IMG/VR virus record: IMGVR_UViG_3300032304_000220
Span: 1-34,738 of that record
Length of the DNA: 34,738 nucleotides
From: a virus
Reading direction: 5' to 3' (one strand)
Positions 1-6,836 of the stretch are shown here, one piece after another. The translations under genes were made by a program, and so were the position numbers. Within the stretch, counting starts at the first letter, position 1; every line of letters begins with the position of its first letter. A model generated the notes under the pieces. That model was given only the letters and a program-made list of their open reading frames with translations, ran no database searches and was not told where the DNA came from.

Positions 1-84
1 CACCGGGGCTTTCAAAAATACTGGGGCTGGAGTGAAGAAGATTTACTCGAAAAAACAGAAGAAATGCTAAATGACAATAATTAA
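1..84 (+). CDS. 3' fragment of Ref-like HNH nuclease (duplicate of the gene at 34412-34699)
   Basis: The reading frame that ends at the TAA at 82-84 is the last 27 codons of the HNH nuclease whose full copy lies at the other end of the window. It appears twice only because the 123-bp terminal repeat contains it. It is not a separate gene. Confidence 0.9.
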   Translation, partial: HRGFQKYWGWSEEDLLEKTEEMLNDNN

Positions 85-123
85 ATTGCCATACCCACCT
101 AGCATGAATACCTATTGGCGGCA
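1..123. repeat. Terminal direct repeat, left copy
   Basis: These 123 bases recur without a mismatch at 34616-34738. The repeat holds the 3' end of the HNH gene and the first codons of RusA. Joining the ends gives an intact HNH-RusA overlap with no loss of frame, so the molecule is circular or circularly permuted, or an assembly overlap has been left in place. The sequence alone cannot tell a true short terminal repeat from an assembler k-mer overlap. Confidence 0.95.
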
Positions 124-418
124 TTTCAGGGGTAACACCGTACTAAGCAAAGCTGGCCGGGAATTTAAAACCGCAGTAGCAGAATGTGTAGTGGCCCAGG
201 AAATACCTAAATTTGGCACCAAACGGTTAGAGGTGACATTATTTTTATATCCACGTTCAAAGGTAGTCACCGATCTTGATAATCGTTTAAAAGCCGTTTT
301 AGACGGTTTAGAGGAAGCTGGCGTTTATGACAACGATGGCCAAATTGACGTGTTAATGATTCAGCGTGGCGAACAACGCAAGGGCGGCGGCGTTGATGTA
401 ATGATAGAAGTAATCTAA
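71..418 (+). CDS. rusA: RusA-type Holliday junction resolvase
   Basis: RusA enzymes are dimeric endonucleases that cut four-way DNA junctions. Phages use them to resolve recombination intermediates before packaging. The 115 residues match the family's usual length. The signature is the acidic stretch TDLDNRLKAVLDGL (residues 67-80), giving D68, D70 and K74, followed by D89 in VYDNDGQ; these align with the catalytic Asp/Lys set of E. coli RusA. The N-terminal PPSMNTYWR segment is also typical. The ATG lies inside the end of the upstream HNH gene (14-nt overlap), suggesting translational coupling across the genome junction. With the Ref-like nuclease it closes the early recombination block. Confidence 0.93.
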   Translation: MTIIKLPYPPSMNTYWRHFRGNTVLSKAGREFKTAVAECVVAQEIPKFGTKRLEVTLFLYPRSKVVTDLDNRLKAVLDGLEEAGVYDNDGQIDVLMIQRGEQRKGGGVDVMIEVI

Positions 419-426
419 AATTAGTT

Positions 427-3354
427 ATGGCAGAAGAATACGAACTAGGCACCGTTGGCCCTATACCAACCGTTAACCCCAATGTAGCAAGAATTGGGGA
501 AATGCTTAAAATTGCCAAAAAATATGCCGATCAATATTACGTTAAAGATTACGTTCCATTAATTGGTGGAACAACCCTGGGTGAGTTTCTTTTGGGTAAA
601 GCACCGGAAGAAATTGAACGATGGGGCCAAGGCGATTATCCATTTAGAAATCCTAATGAAGTAGTCAGGACCGGCGGCAACCGCCTGGATGTATTTAAAG
701 CTGGGCGATTTGAACCCCTTCTTGATGTAGCACTTAACGTTGCATTGCCGGCAACTGGTGTTGCACAAACGGCCGCTAGAGTAACAAAAAATTTACCAGT
801 TGGCGCAAGCATTATGGGGCCGGAATCTGCAACCTGGAAACCTGAAATGGCGTTTCAGGCTGGAAAGATGGAAGCTAAAGGGGCCAAGCCGGATGAAATT
901 TTAGAAGCTACCGGCATGGTTCGTGGCCTAGATAACCAATGGCGTACAGAACTTAGTGACCAATTTGCCAAAATGAAGCAAAAAGGCGATATGTTTAGCG
1001 AACAATACATGGCCGCTAAAGATATTGACCCGTTGCAAGTGCATTTAATTAAAGCTGAAGAAGCCAAATATGGCCGTAGTCCGCCTGAATTACACAAAAT
1101 GACGGATAAAGAAAGAAACGATTACGACATTTTCAGAAAAGAAAAGATTGAAGAACACGGGCGAATGAGCAAAGCACCGGTTACGGTAAAGGATGTATTG
1201 GATCATCCTGAATTGTTAAAAGCATACCCGGAACTGGGCGATATTAAAGTTCAAGTTGGTAGCGGCCACGGCGGCCAGCGTGGAAGTTATAACCAAGGTA
1301 AAAAAACCATTACGTTAGCTTCTTATTTAGATAGTGACCAATCCCGTTCTACTATGTTGCATGAATTAACCCATGCAATACAAGCTAAAGAAAACTTTAA
1401 CAGGGGTGGCAACCCTGATATGTTTACGCACCAAAATTTAGCCTTGGAATTAAAGCAAAAATTAGAAATTAGGGGCGTGGCCGATGTAGTTAGAAAAGGT
1501 ATGCCCGATGCCAGCGAAGCAGACGTTTTAGCTAAATTAGAAAATATTTACAAAAACAAAGGTTTTGACCAGGATTATTTAAAAGAAGCGTTGGACCGCA
1601 GTTATTGGTCAGATGAAGTGGCCCAAAAAGCAGTTAAAGAATATGGATTAGATAAAAGAGAAATTCCGTATTCAAAAGAAGAAATGTATAAAAACCTGGC
1701 CGGGGAAGCGGAAGCCAGGATGGTCCAAAACAGACTTGATTTATCCCCGGAAGAATTGCGTACTAACTTCCCGTATCAATATGCGCCAAATAAATACGGC
1801 CTAGACATTTATCCTGACAACGCAAACGTTATTAGTGACCGTGGCCAATTAATTAATGAACCATCACAAAGCTTAGACATAAAGGGGTTTAAAGATGAAG
1901 GAAATTTTAGAAGGGTGGGAGAACCACAATCAAACCTTGAAAAGTTTGGGATTGCCGGAAATGAACAAAGCGGATTACCAGGCGGCCTTATTGAGAACGC
2001 CGGTAGAATCACACGAGGAAGCAATCCGGATGACATTGCGAAACAGACCGAATTCATCCAAGCCAACTTAAACAATCCGAAGTTCAACAAAGCTTTAGCA
2101 TTAGCGCAAAAACATAATCCTAATTTTGATATACAGGCTATTAAAGATATGCCTGAATCATCTTTGGGCAAACAACATTCAATTGCTAGAACTTATGATT
2201 TGTTGACTAAAGATAGCGTTTCACCCCAGCTAAAAAACGCTATTTATGATGATTACGTGGCTAAATACCCTGATTTGATCAAACAATATGACGTTAAAGA
2301 TTACGATGATTTAGTAGAAAAATCTTACGCCCAGCTAAGAAAAGAAGTTGACCAACAATTTGATGACATGGTTAAAGGCGGCATGAAATTGTCGTACCAC
2401 CAAGGCGATGCTAATTACCTGGATTCAAGGGAAATGCTACGGGATGCCCTGGTAAACAACCATTTATATACTTATCGTGGCGGTGACGTACACCCATTGT
2501 TAAACGAAATGGATGAATTCTACGGCCTAAACAGTAACGAAAAATTCCGGGCGGTCCATGATTTTTTTGGGCACGGCACAACAGGGGCAACTTTTGGCCG
2601 TAAGGGTGAAGAAACTGCTTACGGTGCCCATGCCCAAACATTAAGCCCAATGGCCAGGATAGCGGCCGCCGCTGAAACTAGGGGTCAAAACAGTTTTGTT
2701 AACTATTCCGGCATTAATGCAGACCTGGAACAAAAGATGATGTCAACCAGGATAGCTAGGGACCAAGCCGTACACCGGGGCAAAAGCCCTGAACAATACG
2801 ATGCTATTTTGCGTGACCTAGGCGGCCAATGGCAGTACGCAAAACAACAAGGCGTGGCATTACCCCCGGATATGCTGGAAGCCGGCTACAAAGGCGAAAT
2901 GCCTGATTACATTAAAAGCAATCTATTTCCGGAATATGGGGTAAGCCATAAGGGCTACCATTATTCCAATTTATCTGACCTAGAATCAACTGATCCAGCT
3001 AAATACGGCTATGGAATCCGGGGCGCAGAAGCTAAAAGATTGGCCCTTCCAGGATCAATCAAGGAACGTACCTATTTTTATAATGAACCAGGGATGCGTG
3101 AACCTGGCCTTGGCCGCAATCAATATGAAGCAGATTTAAACCATTTTTACGATACTGAAGCTGATCCAGCCGGCATTATTCGCATGGCAGATAACTTTAA
3201 TCGTGACAAATACGGCATATTAGATACTGCCGGCAAAGCCAATGATATTGAACGCATGATGCGTGAAGCCGGGTATCACGGTTACTTTAATCAAAACACC
3301 GGAGTTGGTATATCTTTTGAGCCACAAATTGTTCGTGAATATTCACGTGAATAG
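427..3354 (+). CDS. Large polyvalent protein: zincin-like domain, conserved HDxxGH domain, ART-like C-terminus
   Basis: This 975-residue protein resembles the multi-domain 'polyvalent' proteins that some phages inject with their DNA. Residues 252-440 look like the metallopeptidase-like domain of that group: LHELTHAIQ (H312, E313, H316) is an HExxH motif, followed by NLAGEAEAR (423-431), which can supply a third metal ligand. Residues 640-835 form a second conserved block with HDFFGHGTTG (711-720) and ETRGQN (750-755); I know similar blocks in other phage polyvalent proteins but not their activity. Residues 843-973, from GYHYSNLSDL to GVGISFEPQIVREY, resemble the ART-PolyVal (ADP-ribosyltransferase-like) fold. 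The strict catalytic residues are not obvious, so this domain is tentative. It starts 8 nt after rusA with a weak ribosome site and shares no overlap with its neighbours. A virion-borne effector is possible but inferred. Confidence 0.7.
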   Translation: MAEEYELGTVGPIPTVNPNVARIGEMLKIAKKYADQYYVKDYVPLIGGTTLGEFLLGKAPEEIERWGQGDYPFRNPNEVVRTGGNRLDVFKAGRFEPLLDVALNVALPATGVAQTAARVTKNLPVGASIMGPESATWKPEMAFQAGKMEAKGAKPDEILEATGMVRGLDNQWRTELSDQFAKMKQKGDMFSEQYMAAKDIDPLQVHLIKAEEAKYGRSPPELHKMTDKERNDYDIFRKEKIEEHGRMSKAPVTVKDVLDHPELLKAYPELGDIKVQVGSGHGGQRGSYNQGKKTITLASYLDSDQSRSTMLHELTHAIQAKENFNRGGNPDMFTHQNLALELKQKLEIRGVADVVRKGMPDASEADVLAKLENIYKNKGFDQDYLKEALDRSYWSDEVAQKAVKEYGLDKREIPYSKEEMYKNLAGEAEARMVQNRLDLSPEELRTNFPYQYAPNKYGLDIYPDNANVISDRGQLINEPSQSLDIKGFKDEGNFRRVGEPQSNLEKFGIAGNEQSGLPGGLIENAGRITRGSNPDDIAKQTEFIQANLNNPKFNKALALAQKHNPNFDIQAIKDMPESSLGKQHSIARTYDLLTKDSVSPQLKNAIYDDYVAKYPDLIKQYDVKDYDDLVEKSYAQLRKEVDQQFDDMVKGGMKLSYHQGDANYLDSREMLRDALVNNHLYTYRGGDVHPLLNEMDEFYGLNSNEKFRAVHDFFGHGTTGATFGRKGEETAYGAHAQTLSPMARIAAAAETRGQNSFVNYSGINADLEQKMMSTRIARDQAVHRGKSPEQYDAILRDLGGQWQYAKQQGVALPPDMLEAGYKGEMPDYIKSNLFPEYGVSHKGYHYSNLSDLESTDPAKYGYGIRGAEAKRLALPGSIKERTYFYNEPGMREPGLGRNQYEADLNHFYDTEADPAGIIRMADNFNRDKYGILDTAGKANDIERMMREAGYHGYFNQNTGVGISFEPQIVREYSRE

Positions 3355-3384
3355 TTGACAAGGTAGTAAAATAGCGGAAAATGT
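3355..3384 (+). promoter_or_regulatory. Possible sigma70-type promoter
   Basis: A perfect -35 box TTGACA (3355-3360) begins directly after the stop codon of the 975-residue protein. At 17-18 nt spacing the -10 candidates (AAAATG/AAATGT) are poor. The placement before a run of small genes fits a promoter, but the weak -10 keeps confidence low. Confidence 0.35.
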
Positions 3385-3420
3385 AGTTTGTATTACCCCC
3401 ATCACATAGGAGAACTAATC

Positions 3421-3645
3421 ATGGGCAAAATGGATTCAATGAAGGGCGTACCTTCCACAACTGGCGCAACTGCACCTAAAGGCGTTGATGCTTCTGATTC
3501 TACTGGCGAACGCCACGGCAAAATCGTTAACGGCGTAGCAATGGGTAAAGAAGATATGACCGGTGCTGACAAACAGTTCAACACAGGCCGTACCGCTGGT
3601 ATCTGCTATACGCATACCCGTGATTGCTACCAAAACTGCGACTAA
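3421..3645 (+). CDS. Small phage protein with Cys-rich C-terminus, unknown function
   Basis: This 74-residue, Gly/Lys/Thr-rich hydrophilic protein has no membrane segment. The start at 3421 is chosen because it follows a good ribosome site (AGGAGAA, 7 nt upstream); an upstream TTG in frame lacks one. The C-terminal stretch GRTAGICYTHTRDCYQNCD carries three cysteines and resembles the tail of short hypothetical proteins found near terminase genes in other phages (from memory of the family, function unknown). It is first in a run of small genes leading to GroES and the terminase, and ends 2 nt before the next ATG. Confidence 0.7.
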   Translation: MGKMDSMKGVPSTTGATAPKGVDASDSTGERHGKIVNGVAMGKEDMTGADKQFNTGRTAGICYTHTRDCYQNCD

Positions 3646-3647
3646 TC

Positions 3648-3914
3648 ATGCCTTTCAATGCTGATCTAAACCCAAAGGGCAGTAAATCTATGGATTTGCT
3701 GGAAATGGTCAAAATGGAAGATTATTTGGAACGCAGAAAAGCTTTATCTGCGCCACGGCCAGCCGTTAAACCGGCGGCAAAAACGGCAACACCAGCGGCA
3801 GATGCCGTACTGGCTAAACCAATTCCAAATAATATGCTGAAAAGTAGTGCCGATGATATGGGCACGGAATTTAGGTTCAATAGCAAGCAACACGCTAACG
3901 ACAATATGGGATAA
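3648..3914 (+). CDS. Small protein with N-terminal FxADLNPK motif
   Basis: This 88-residue protein begins MPFNADLNPKGSKSMDLLEM, almost the same plan as the N-terminus of the internal virion protein at 21395 (MAGFTADLNPKNTGMSLADI). After that the two proteins differ. The middle is Ala/Pro/Lys-rich and probably disordered (residues 40-65), and the C-terminus is hydrophilic. The shared N-terminal tag suggests a common partner or location, such as the virion; this is inference. The ATG at 3648 lies 2 nt after the previous stop. A hairpin follows the gene. Confidence 0.7.
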   Translation: MPFNADLNPKGSKSMDLLEMVKMEDYLERRKALSAPRPAVKPAAKTATPAADAVLAKPIPNNMLKSSADDMGTEFRFNSKQHANDNMG

Positions 3915-3922
3915 AGCGAAAA

Positions 3923-3956
3923 GCCCTAGCACGTGAAGGTAAACTAGGGCCTTTCT
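3923..3956 (+). terminator. Weak rho-independent terminator or processing hairpin
   Basis: GCCCTAG (3923-3929) pairs with CTAGGGC (3944-3950) around a 14-nt loop, followed by a short CTTTCT tract. The long loop and poor T-run suggest only partial termination before the GroES gene. Confidence 0.5.
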
Positions 3957-3983
3957 AACCAAACAAGTAATCGGAGAACTTGC

Positions 3984-4319
3984 ATGGCTGATGTTGATTT
4001 TATATTAAAACCGCTGGGGGACAAGATAGTTGTTCGCCCGGATAAACGCATTTTAAGCACCACTATTATTGTTGAAAACAAAGAAGTGGATAACATGGGC
4101 ACGGTAGTAGCCGTAGGCCCAGGCAAAAAGATTAAAGGCCGCCGGGAAGCAATGCCGGTAGAGGTAGGCCAACACGTCAGATTCGGCACGATGGGCAAAG
4201 ATGCCAATGCCGAATACTTAAAATATCAAGAATACTTTACTAACGATGAACGTTATCTGATAATGTCATGGCAAGATGTATGTTTTATAACTGACGGAGA
4301 ACAAGTAAATGGCAACTAA
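3984..4319 (+). CDS. groES: GroES-like co-chaperonin
   Basis: GroES forms a heptameric lid on the GroEL chaperonin. Phage versions replace the host lid so that large capsid proteins can fold. The 111 residues show the family pattern: LKPLGDKIVVRP near the N-terminus (residues 8-19), the mobile-loop region with the hydrophobic run STTIIVE (25-31) that would dock on GroEL, GTVVAVGPGKK (39-49) and PVEVGQHVRFG (58-68). The C-terminus ERYLIMSWQDVCFI is the usual GroES ending. It is slightly longer than bacterial GroES (about 96) owing to a C-terminal tail. The ribosome site CGGAGAA precedes the ATG. No GroEL gene is seen, so it must work with host GroEL, plausibly on the coat at 10099. Confidence 0.93.
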   Translation: MADVDFILKPLGDKIVVRPDKRILSTTIIVENKEVDNMGTVVAVGPGKKIKGRREAMPVEVGQHVRFGTMGKDANAEYLKYQEYFTNDERYLIMSWQDVCFITDGEQVNGN

Positions 4320-4476
4320 ACCCGGTTTGTATGCAAATATCCATAAAAAGCAAGAACGGATCGAAAAGCAAAAGGAAGCTGGCGGCAAAGTAGAACGGAT
4401 GCGTAGCCCTGGTAGTAAAGGCGCACCAACCGCCCAGGCGTTTAAAGATTCTGCTAAGACTGCAAAGAAAAAGTAA
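4309..4476 (+). CDS. Small basic phage protein (KPGLYANIHxK family)
   Basis: This 55-residue, Lys-rich protein opens with MATKPGLYANIHKKQERIEK and contains MRSPGSKGAPTAQAFKDSAKT. I know both stretches from short hypothetical proteins near terminase genes in many podoviruses and siphoviruses; no function is established. It overlaps the end of groES by 11 nt in another frame, with the site GACGGAGAA upstream of its ATG, so it is likely translated from the same message. Strong basic charge would allow binding to nucleic acid, but that is only inference. Confidence 0.75.
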   Translation: MATKPGLYANIHKKQERIEKQKEAGGKVERMRSPGSKGAPTAQAFKDSAKTAKKK

Positions 4477-4478
4477 TC

Positions 4479-4757
4479 ATGGCTACTAAAAAACACGATA
4501 AGCCAATTGCCCATAAAACGACCGGCAAAGACAAAACCTACAATCCTACGGATAAGGGTGCCGGCATGACCGCTAAAGGCCGTGCTGAATACAACCGTAA
4601 AAACGATGCTAATTTAAAGCCCCCAGCCCCAAATCCTAAGACGGAAAAGGATAAAGGCCGTAAGGCATCATTCTGCGCCAGGATGGAAGGCGTAGTAAAG
4701 AACGCTAAAGGCCCAGCGGAACGGGCTAAAGCAAGCTTGAAGAACTGGAACTGCTAA
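4479..4757 (+). CDS. DUF6321-like small basic protein
   Basis: This 92-residue protein carries the pattern KTYNPTDKGAGMTAKGRAEY (residues 19-38), then LKPPAPNPKTEKDKGRKASF and a C-terminal KASLKNWNC ending. The pattern matches a phage and bacterial family of unknown function that I associate with DUF6321. Two cysteines (in SFCARM and the terminal WNC) are conserved in relatives as I recall them. Its stop overlaps the next start (TAATG at 4755-4759). It is one of three successive small, very basic proteins between groES and the terminase. Confidence 0.75.
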   Translation: MATKKHDKPIAHKTTGKDKTYNPTDKGAGMTAKGRAEYNRKNDANLKPPAPNPKTEKDKGRKASFCARMEGVVKNAKGPAERAKASLKNWNC

Positions 4758-5038
4758 TGTTTAAGCGGCTATGGGCATGGATGGTTAATGTAGTTGAACC
4801 AGTAGAGCCGCCCAAACCTATTGCAAAACCTAGAACCCGGCCCCAAGTAAAGAAAGCCACAACACGAAAGGTAGCAACCAAGATGCCATTAACGAAAAGC
4901 ACCAGTCCTAAAGCATTTAAGGAAAACGTGAAAGCTGAAATCAAGGCCGGTAAAAAGCCCGACCAGGCAGTAGCTATTGCATATTCAGTTAAACGTGAAG
5001 CGGCAAAAAAACCAACAACAACGAAAGGTAAAAAATGA
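4757..5038 (+). CDS. Small basic protein with MPLxKxxSPKAFKxN core (DUF6496-like), N-terminally extended
   Basis: The 93 residues split into an N-terminal 43-residue part, starting MFKRLWAWMVNVV and then Pro/Lys-rich, and a core MPLTKSTSPKAFKENVKAEI...AVAIAYSVKREA. The core matches a short phage protein family (DUF6496-like) that normally begins at that methionine. Here the frame is open upstream and the TAATG overlap with the preceding gene favours the longer form, so an extension or fusion is likely. The aromatic N-terminus could be a short amphipathic or membrane-touching helix. Function unknown. Confidence 0.7.
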   Translation: MFKRLWAWMVNVVEPVEPPKPIAKPRTRPQVKKATTRKVATKMPLTKSTSPKAFKENVKAEIKAGKKPDQAVAIAYSVKREAAKKPTTTKGKK

Positions 5039-5247
5039 TCACGTATGCAGATTTAGACGTTAAAGAAGTTCAACTAATCTTGGCCGGCCTTAAGAAGCTA
5101 CCAATGGAACTTGTTGAAGAACTTCATAACAAACTATTAGCAAGTGCTAATGAGCAATGGATAGCTAAAAACAAGCCAGTAGAGGGATTTAACCCTGATG
5201 ACATTACAATCATTAAGAAAGCTGAAGAACCAGCTACGGCAGAGTAA
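5035..5247 (+). CDS. Hypothetical protein, 70 residues
   Basis: I do not recognise this gene. It has an acidic, helix-rich sequence (VQLILAGLKKLPMELVEELHNKLL) followed by a loose C-terminus, with no membrane segment or cysteines. Its ATGA overlaps the previous stop by 4 nt, so it belongs to the same translational chain. Its place just before the terminase pair suggests a packaging- or head-related accessory role, but nothing in the sequence proves it. Confidence 0.65.
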   Translation: MITYADLDVKEVQLILAGLKKLPMELVEELHNKLLASANEQWIAKNKPVEGFNPDDITIIKKAEEPATAE

Positions 5248-5264
5248 AGATTACTTTATAAATC

Positions 5265-5576
5265 ATGACATTACCAATTGAAACAAATAAAGTAGGGGCA
5301 CCGGAAGGCAATGACAATGCCAGGAAGGGAAAACTGTTTTATGACCAATTGCGTAGGGTACTGGTACAAAACGATCAACTGAAGCTACGCCAGGTTAGTG
5401 AGAAGCTAGTAGATGCCGCTATTGAGGGTGAACCCTGGGCAGTCAAGGAAGTAATTGATAGGATGGATGGTAAGGCAGTAGCCATTCAGGAAATACAAGG
5501 CCCTGATGGAACACAACTGAAGGCTGGTTTTGTATTAACGTTTGAAGAACCTAATGGCAACGATTCAGGAAGCTAA
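5265..5576 (+). CDS. Terminase small subunit-like protein
   Basis: This 103-residue protein carries VGAPEGNDNARKG (residues 10-22) and a helical middle with EKLVDAAIEGEPWAVKEVIDRMDGKA (46-71). This pattern is seen in short phage proteins encoded immediately before TerL and thought to recognise DNA for packaging. The C-terminal part (IQEIQGPDGTQLKAGFVLTF) is the usual tail. It overlaps the TerL start by 23 nt, as expected for a coupled terminase pair. Position and pattern support the call; no DNA-recognition motif can be pinned down. Confidence 0.65.
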   Translation: MTLPIETNKVGAPEGNDNARKGKLFYDQLRRVLVQNDQLKLRQVSEKLVDAAIEGEPWAVKEVIDRMDGKAVAIQEIQGPDGTQLKAGFVLTFEEPNGNDSGS

Positions 5577-6834
5577 AGCCAAGGCACGGTTCCCGGCAAA
5601 ACTTAAATGCTTATTTGAACCGGCCAACGCCCGATACCGTGTTTTGTATGGTGGCCGGGGCGGCAGTAAATCTTGGAACATAGCCAGGGCACTCTTGCTT
5701 AAAGGATGCGAAAAGCCAATACGGGTACTCTGCGCCCGTGAATTCCAAACCAGTATTAAGGATTCGGTCCATAAATTGCTATGCGATCAAATATTTGCTT
5801 TGGAAATAGAAGCCCATTATGAAATTACCGACCGCACCATTAGGGGCATAAATGGTACTGAATTTATATTTGTAGGCGTAAAAAACAATACAAACAACGT
5901 TAAATCCATTGAAGGCATTGATATTTGCTGGGTGGAAGAAGCCCAATCCGTAAGCCCTAATAGCTGGAACGTGCTAGTGCCTACTATCCGTAAAGCTAAT
6001 AGCGAAATATGGATTAGCTTTAACCCTGAACTGCCAACGGATGAAACCTGGAAGCGGTTTGTAATGAACCCACCGGAAAATTCAGTAGTCCAAAAGATTA
6101 ACTGGAACGATAACCCTTGGTTCCCTGAAGTATTAGACTTAGAACGCCGTGCGCTTCAAGGTAGGGATTTGGAAGCGTATAACAACGTTTGGGAAGGAAT
6201 TCCACGCCAAACGGTAGATGGTGCCATATTTGCTAAAGAAGTCACTATGGCTGAATTAGAGGGCCGCATATGCAATGTGCCATACGATGCAACTAAGGGT
6301 GTTCATGCAGTTTTTGATCTTGGGTGGGCCGACCAAACGGCCGTGTGGCTACTGCAATTCGTGGGACAGGAAACAAGATTGCTACGTTATTTTGAAGATA
6401 GCCAGCAAACCATTAGTTATTACATGGCCAAGCTTCAATCGTTTGGTTACGTGTACGACACTATATGGCTACCGCACGATGCTAAAGCCAAATCCCTGGG
6501 CACCGGCAAATCTATTGAAGAAATAGTACGGGCCACCGGAATGAAGGTACAAATCTTGGACCGGGTGCCAGTTGCAGACAGTATTAATGCGGCCAGGACC
6601 ATCTTTAACAAATGCTATTTTGATAGGCAAAATACGGAAGAAGGCTTACAATGCCTTAGACACTATCGGTATGACGTTGACCCTGATACGAAGATGTTTA
6701 GTGCTAAGCCACTACACGATGAATATTCGCACGGGGCCGATGCCTTCCGGTACATTGGTTTAATGATTAATGAACCTAGAAAAGCCCAGTCAAAAAAGGC
6801 TAATCAAAGGGCTTCAGTAGGCTGGATGGGATAA
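5554..6834 (+). CDS. terL: Terminase large subunit (packaging ATPase and nuclease)
   Basis: TerL pumps DNA into the procapsid through the portal and cuts the concatemer. Residues 33-40 (GGRGGSKS) are the Walker A loop, and GIDICWVEEA (121-130) is Walker B with the catalytic Glu. WISFNPELPTDE, around residue 157, is the motif that follows in Terminase_3/PBSX-type enzymes. The C-terminal RNase-H-like nuclease shows VFDLGWADQTAVW, WLPHDAKAKS and HGADAFRYI, which hold its acidic metal ligands. Length is 426 residues from the ATG at 5554; a TTG at 5542 would add four residues and has no better ribosome site. The portal follows 2 nt later. Confidence 0.95.
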   Translation: MATIQEAKAKARFPAKLKCLFEPANARYRVLYGGRGGSKSWNIARALLLKGCEKPIRVLCAREFQTSIKDSVHKLLCDQIFALEIEAHYEITDRTIRGINGTEFIFVGVKNNTNNVKSIEGIDICWVEEAQSVSPNSWNVLVPTIRKANSEIWISFNPELPTDETWKRFVMNPPENSVVQKINWNDNPWFPEVLDLERRALQGRDLEAYNNVWEGIPRQTVDGAIFAKEVTMAELEGRICNVPYDATKGVHAVFDLGWADQTAVWLLQFVGQETRLLRYFEDSQQTISYYMAKLQSFGYVYDTIWLPHDAKAKSLGTGKSIEEIVRATGMKVQILDRVPVADSINAARTIFNKCYFDRQNTEEGLQCLRHYRYDVDPDTKMFSAKPLHDEYSHGADAFRYIGLMINEPRKAQSKKANQRASVGWMG

Positions 6835-6836
6835 AT

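Noticed and set aside
843-1097. Leftward open frames under the 975-residue gene
   Set aside because: They are shadows of a long gene with recognisable domains and have no ribosome sites.
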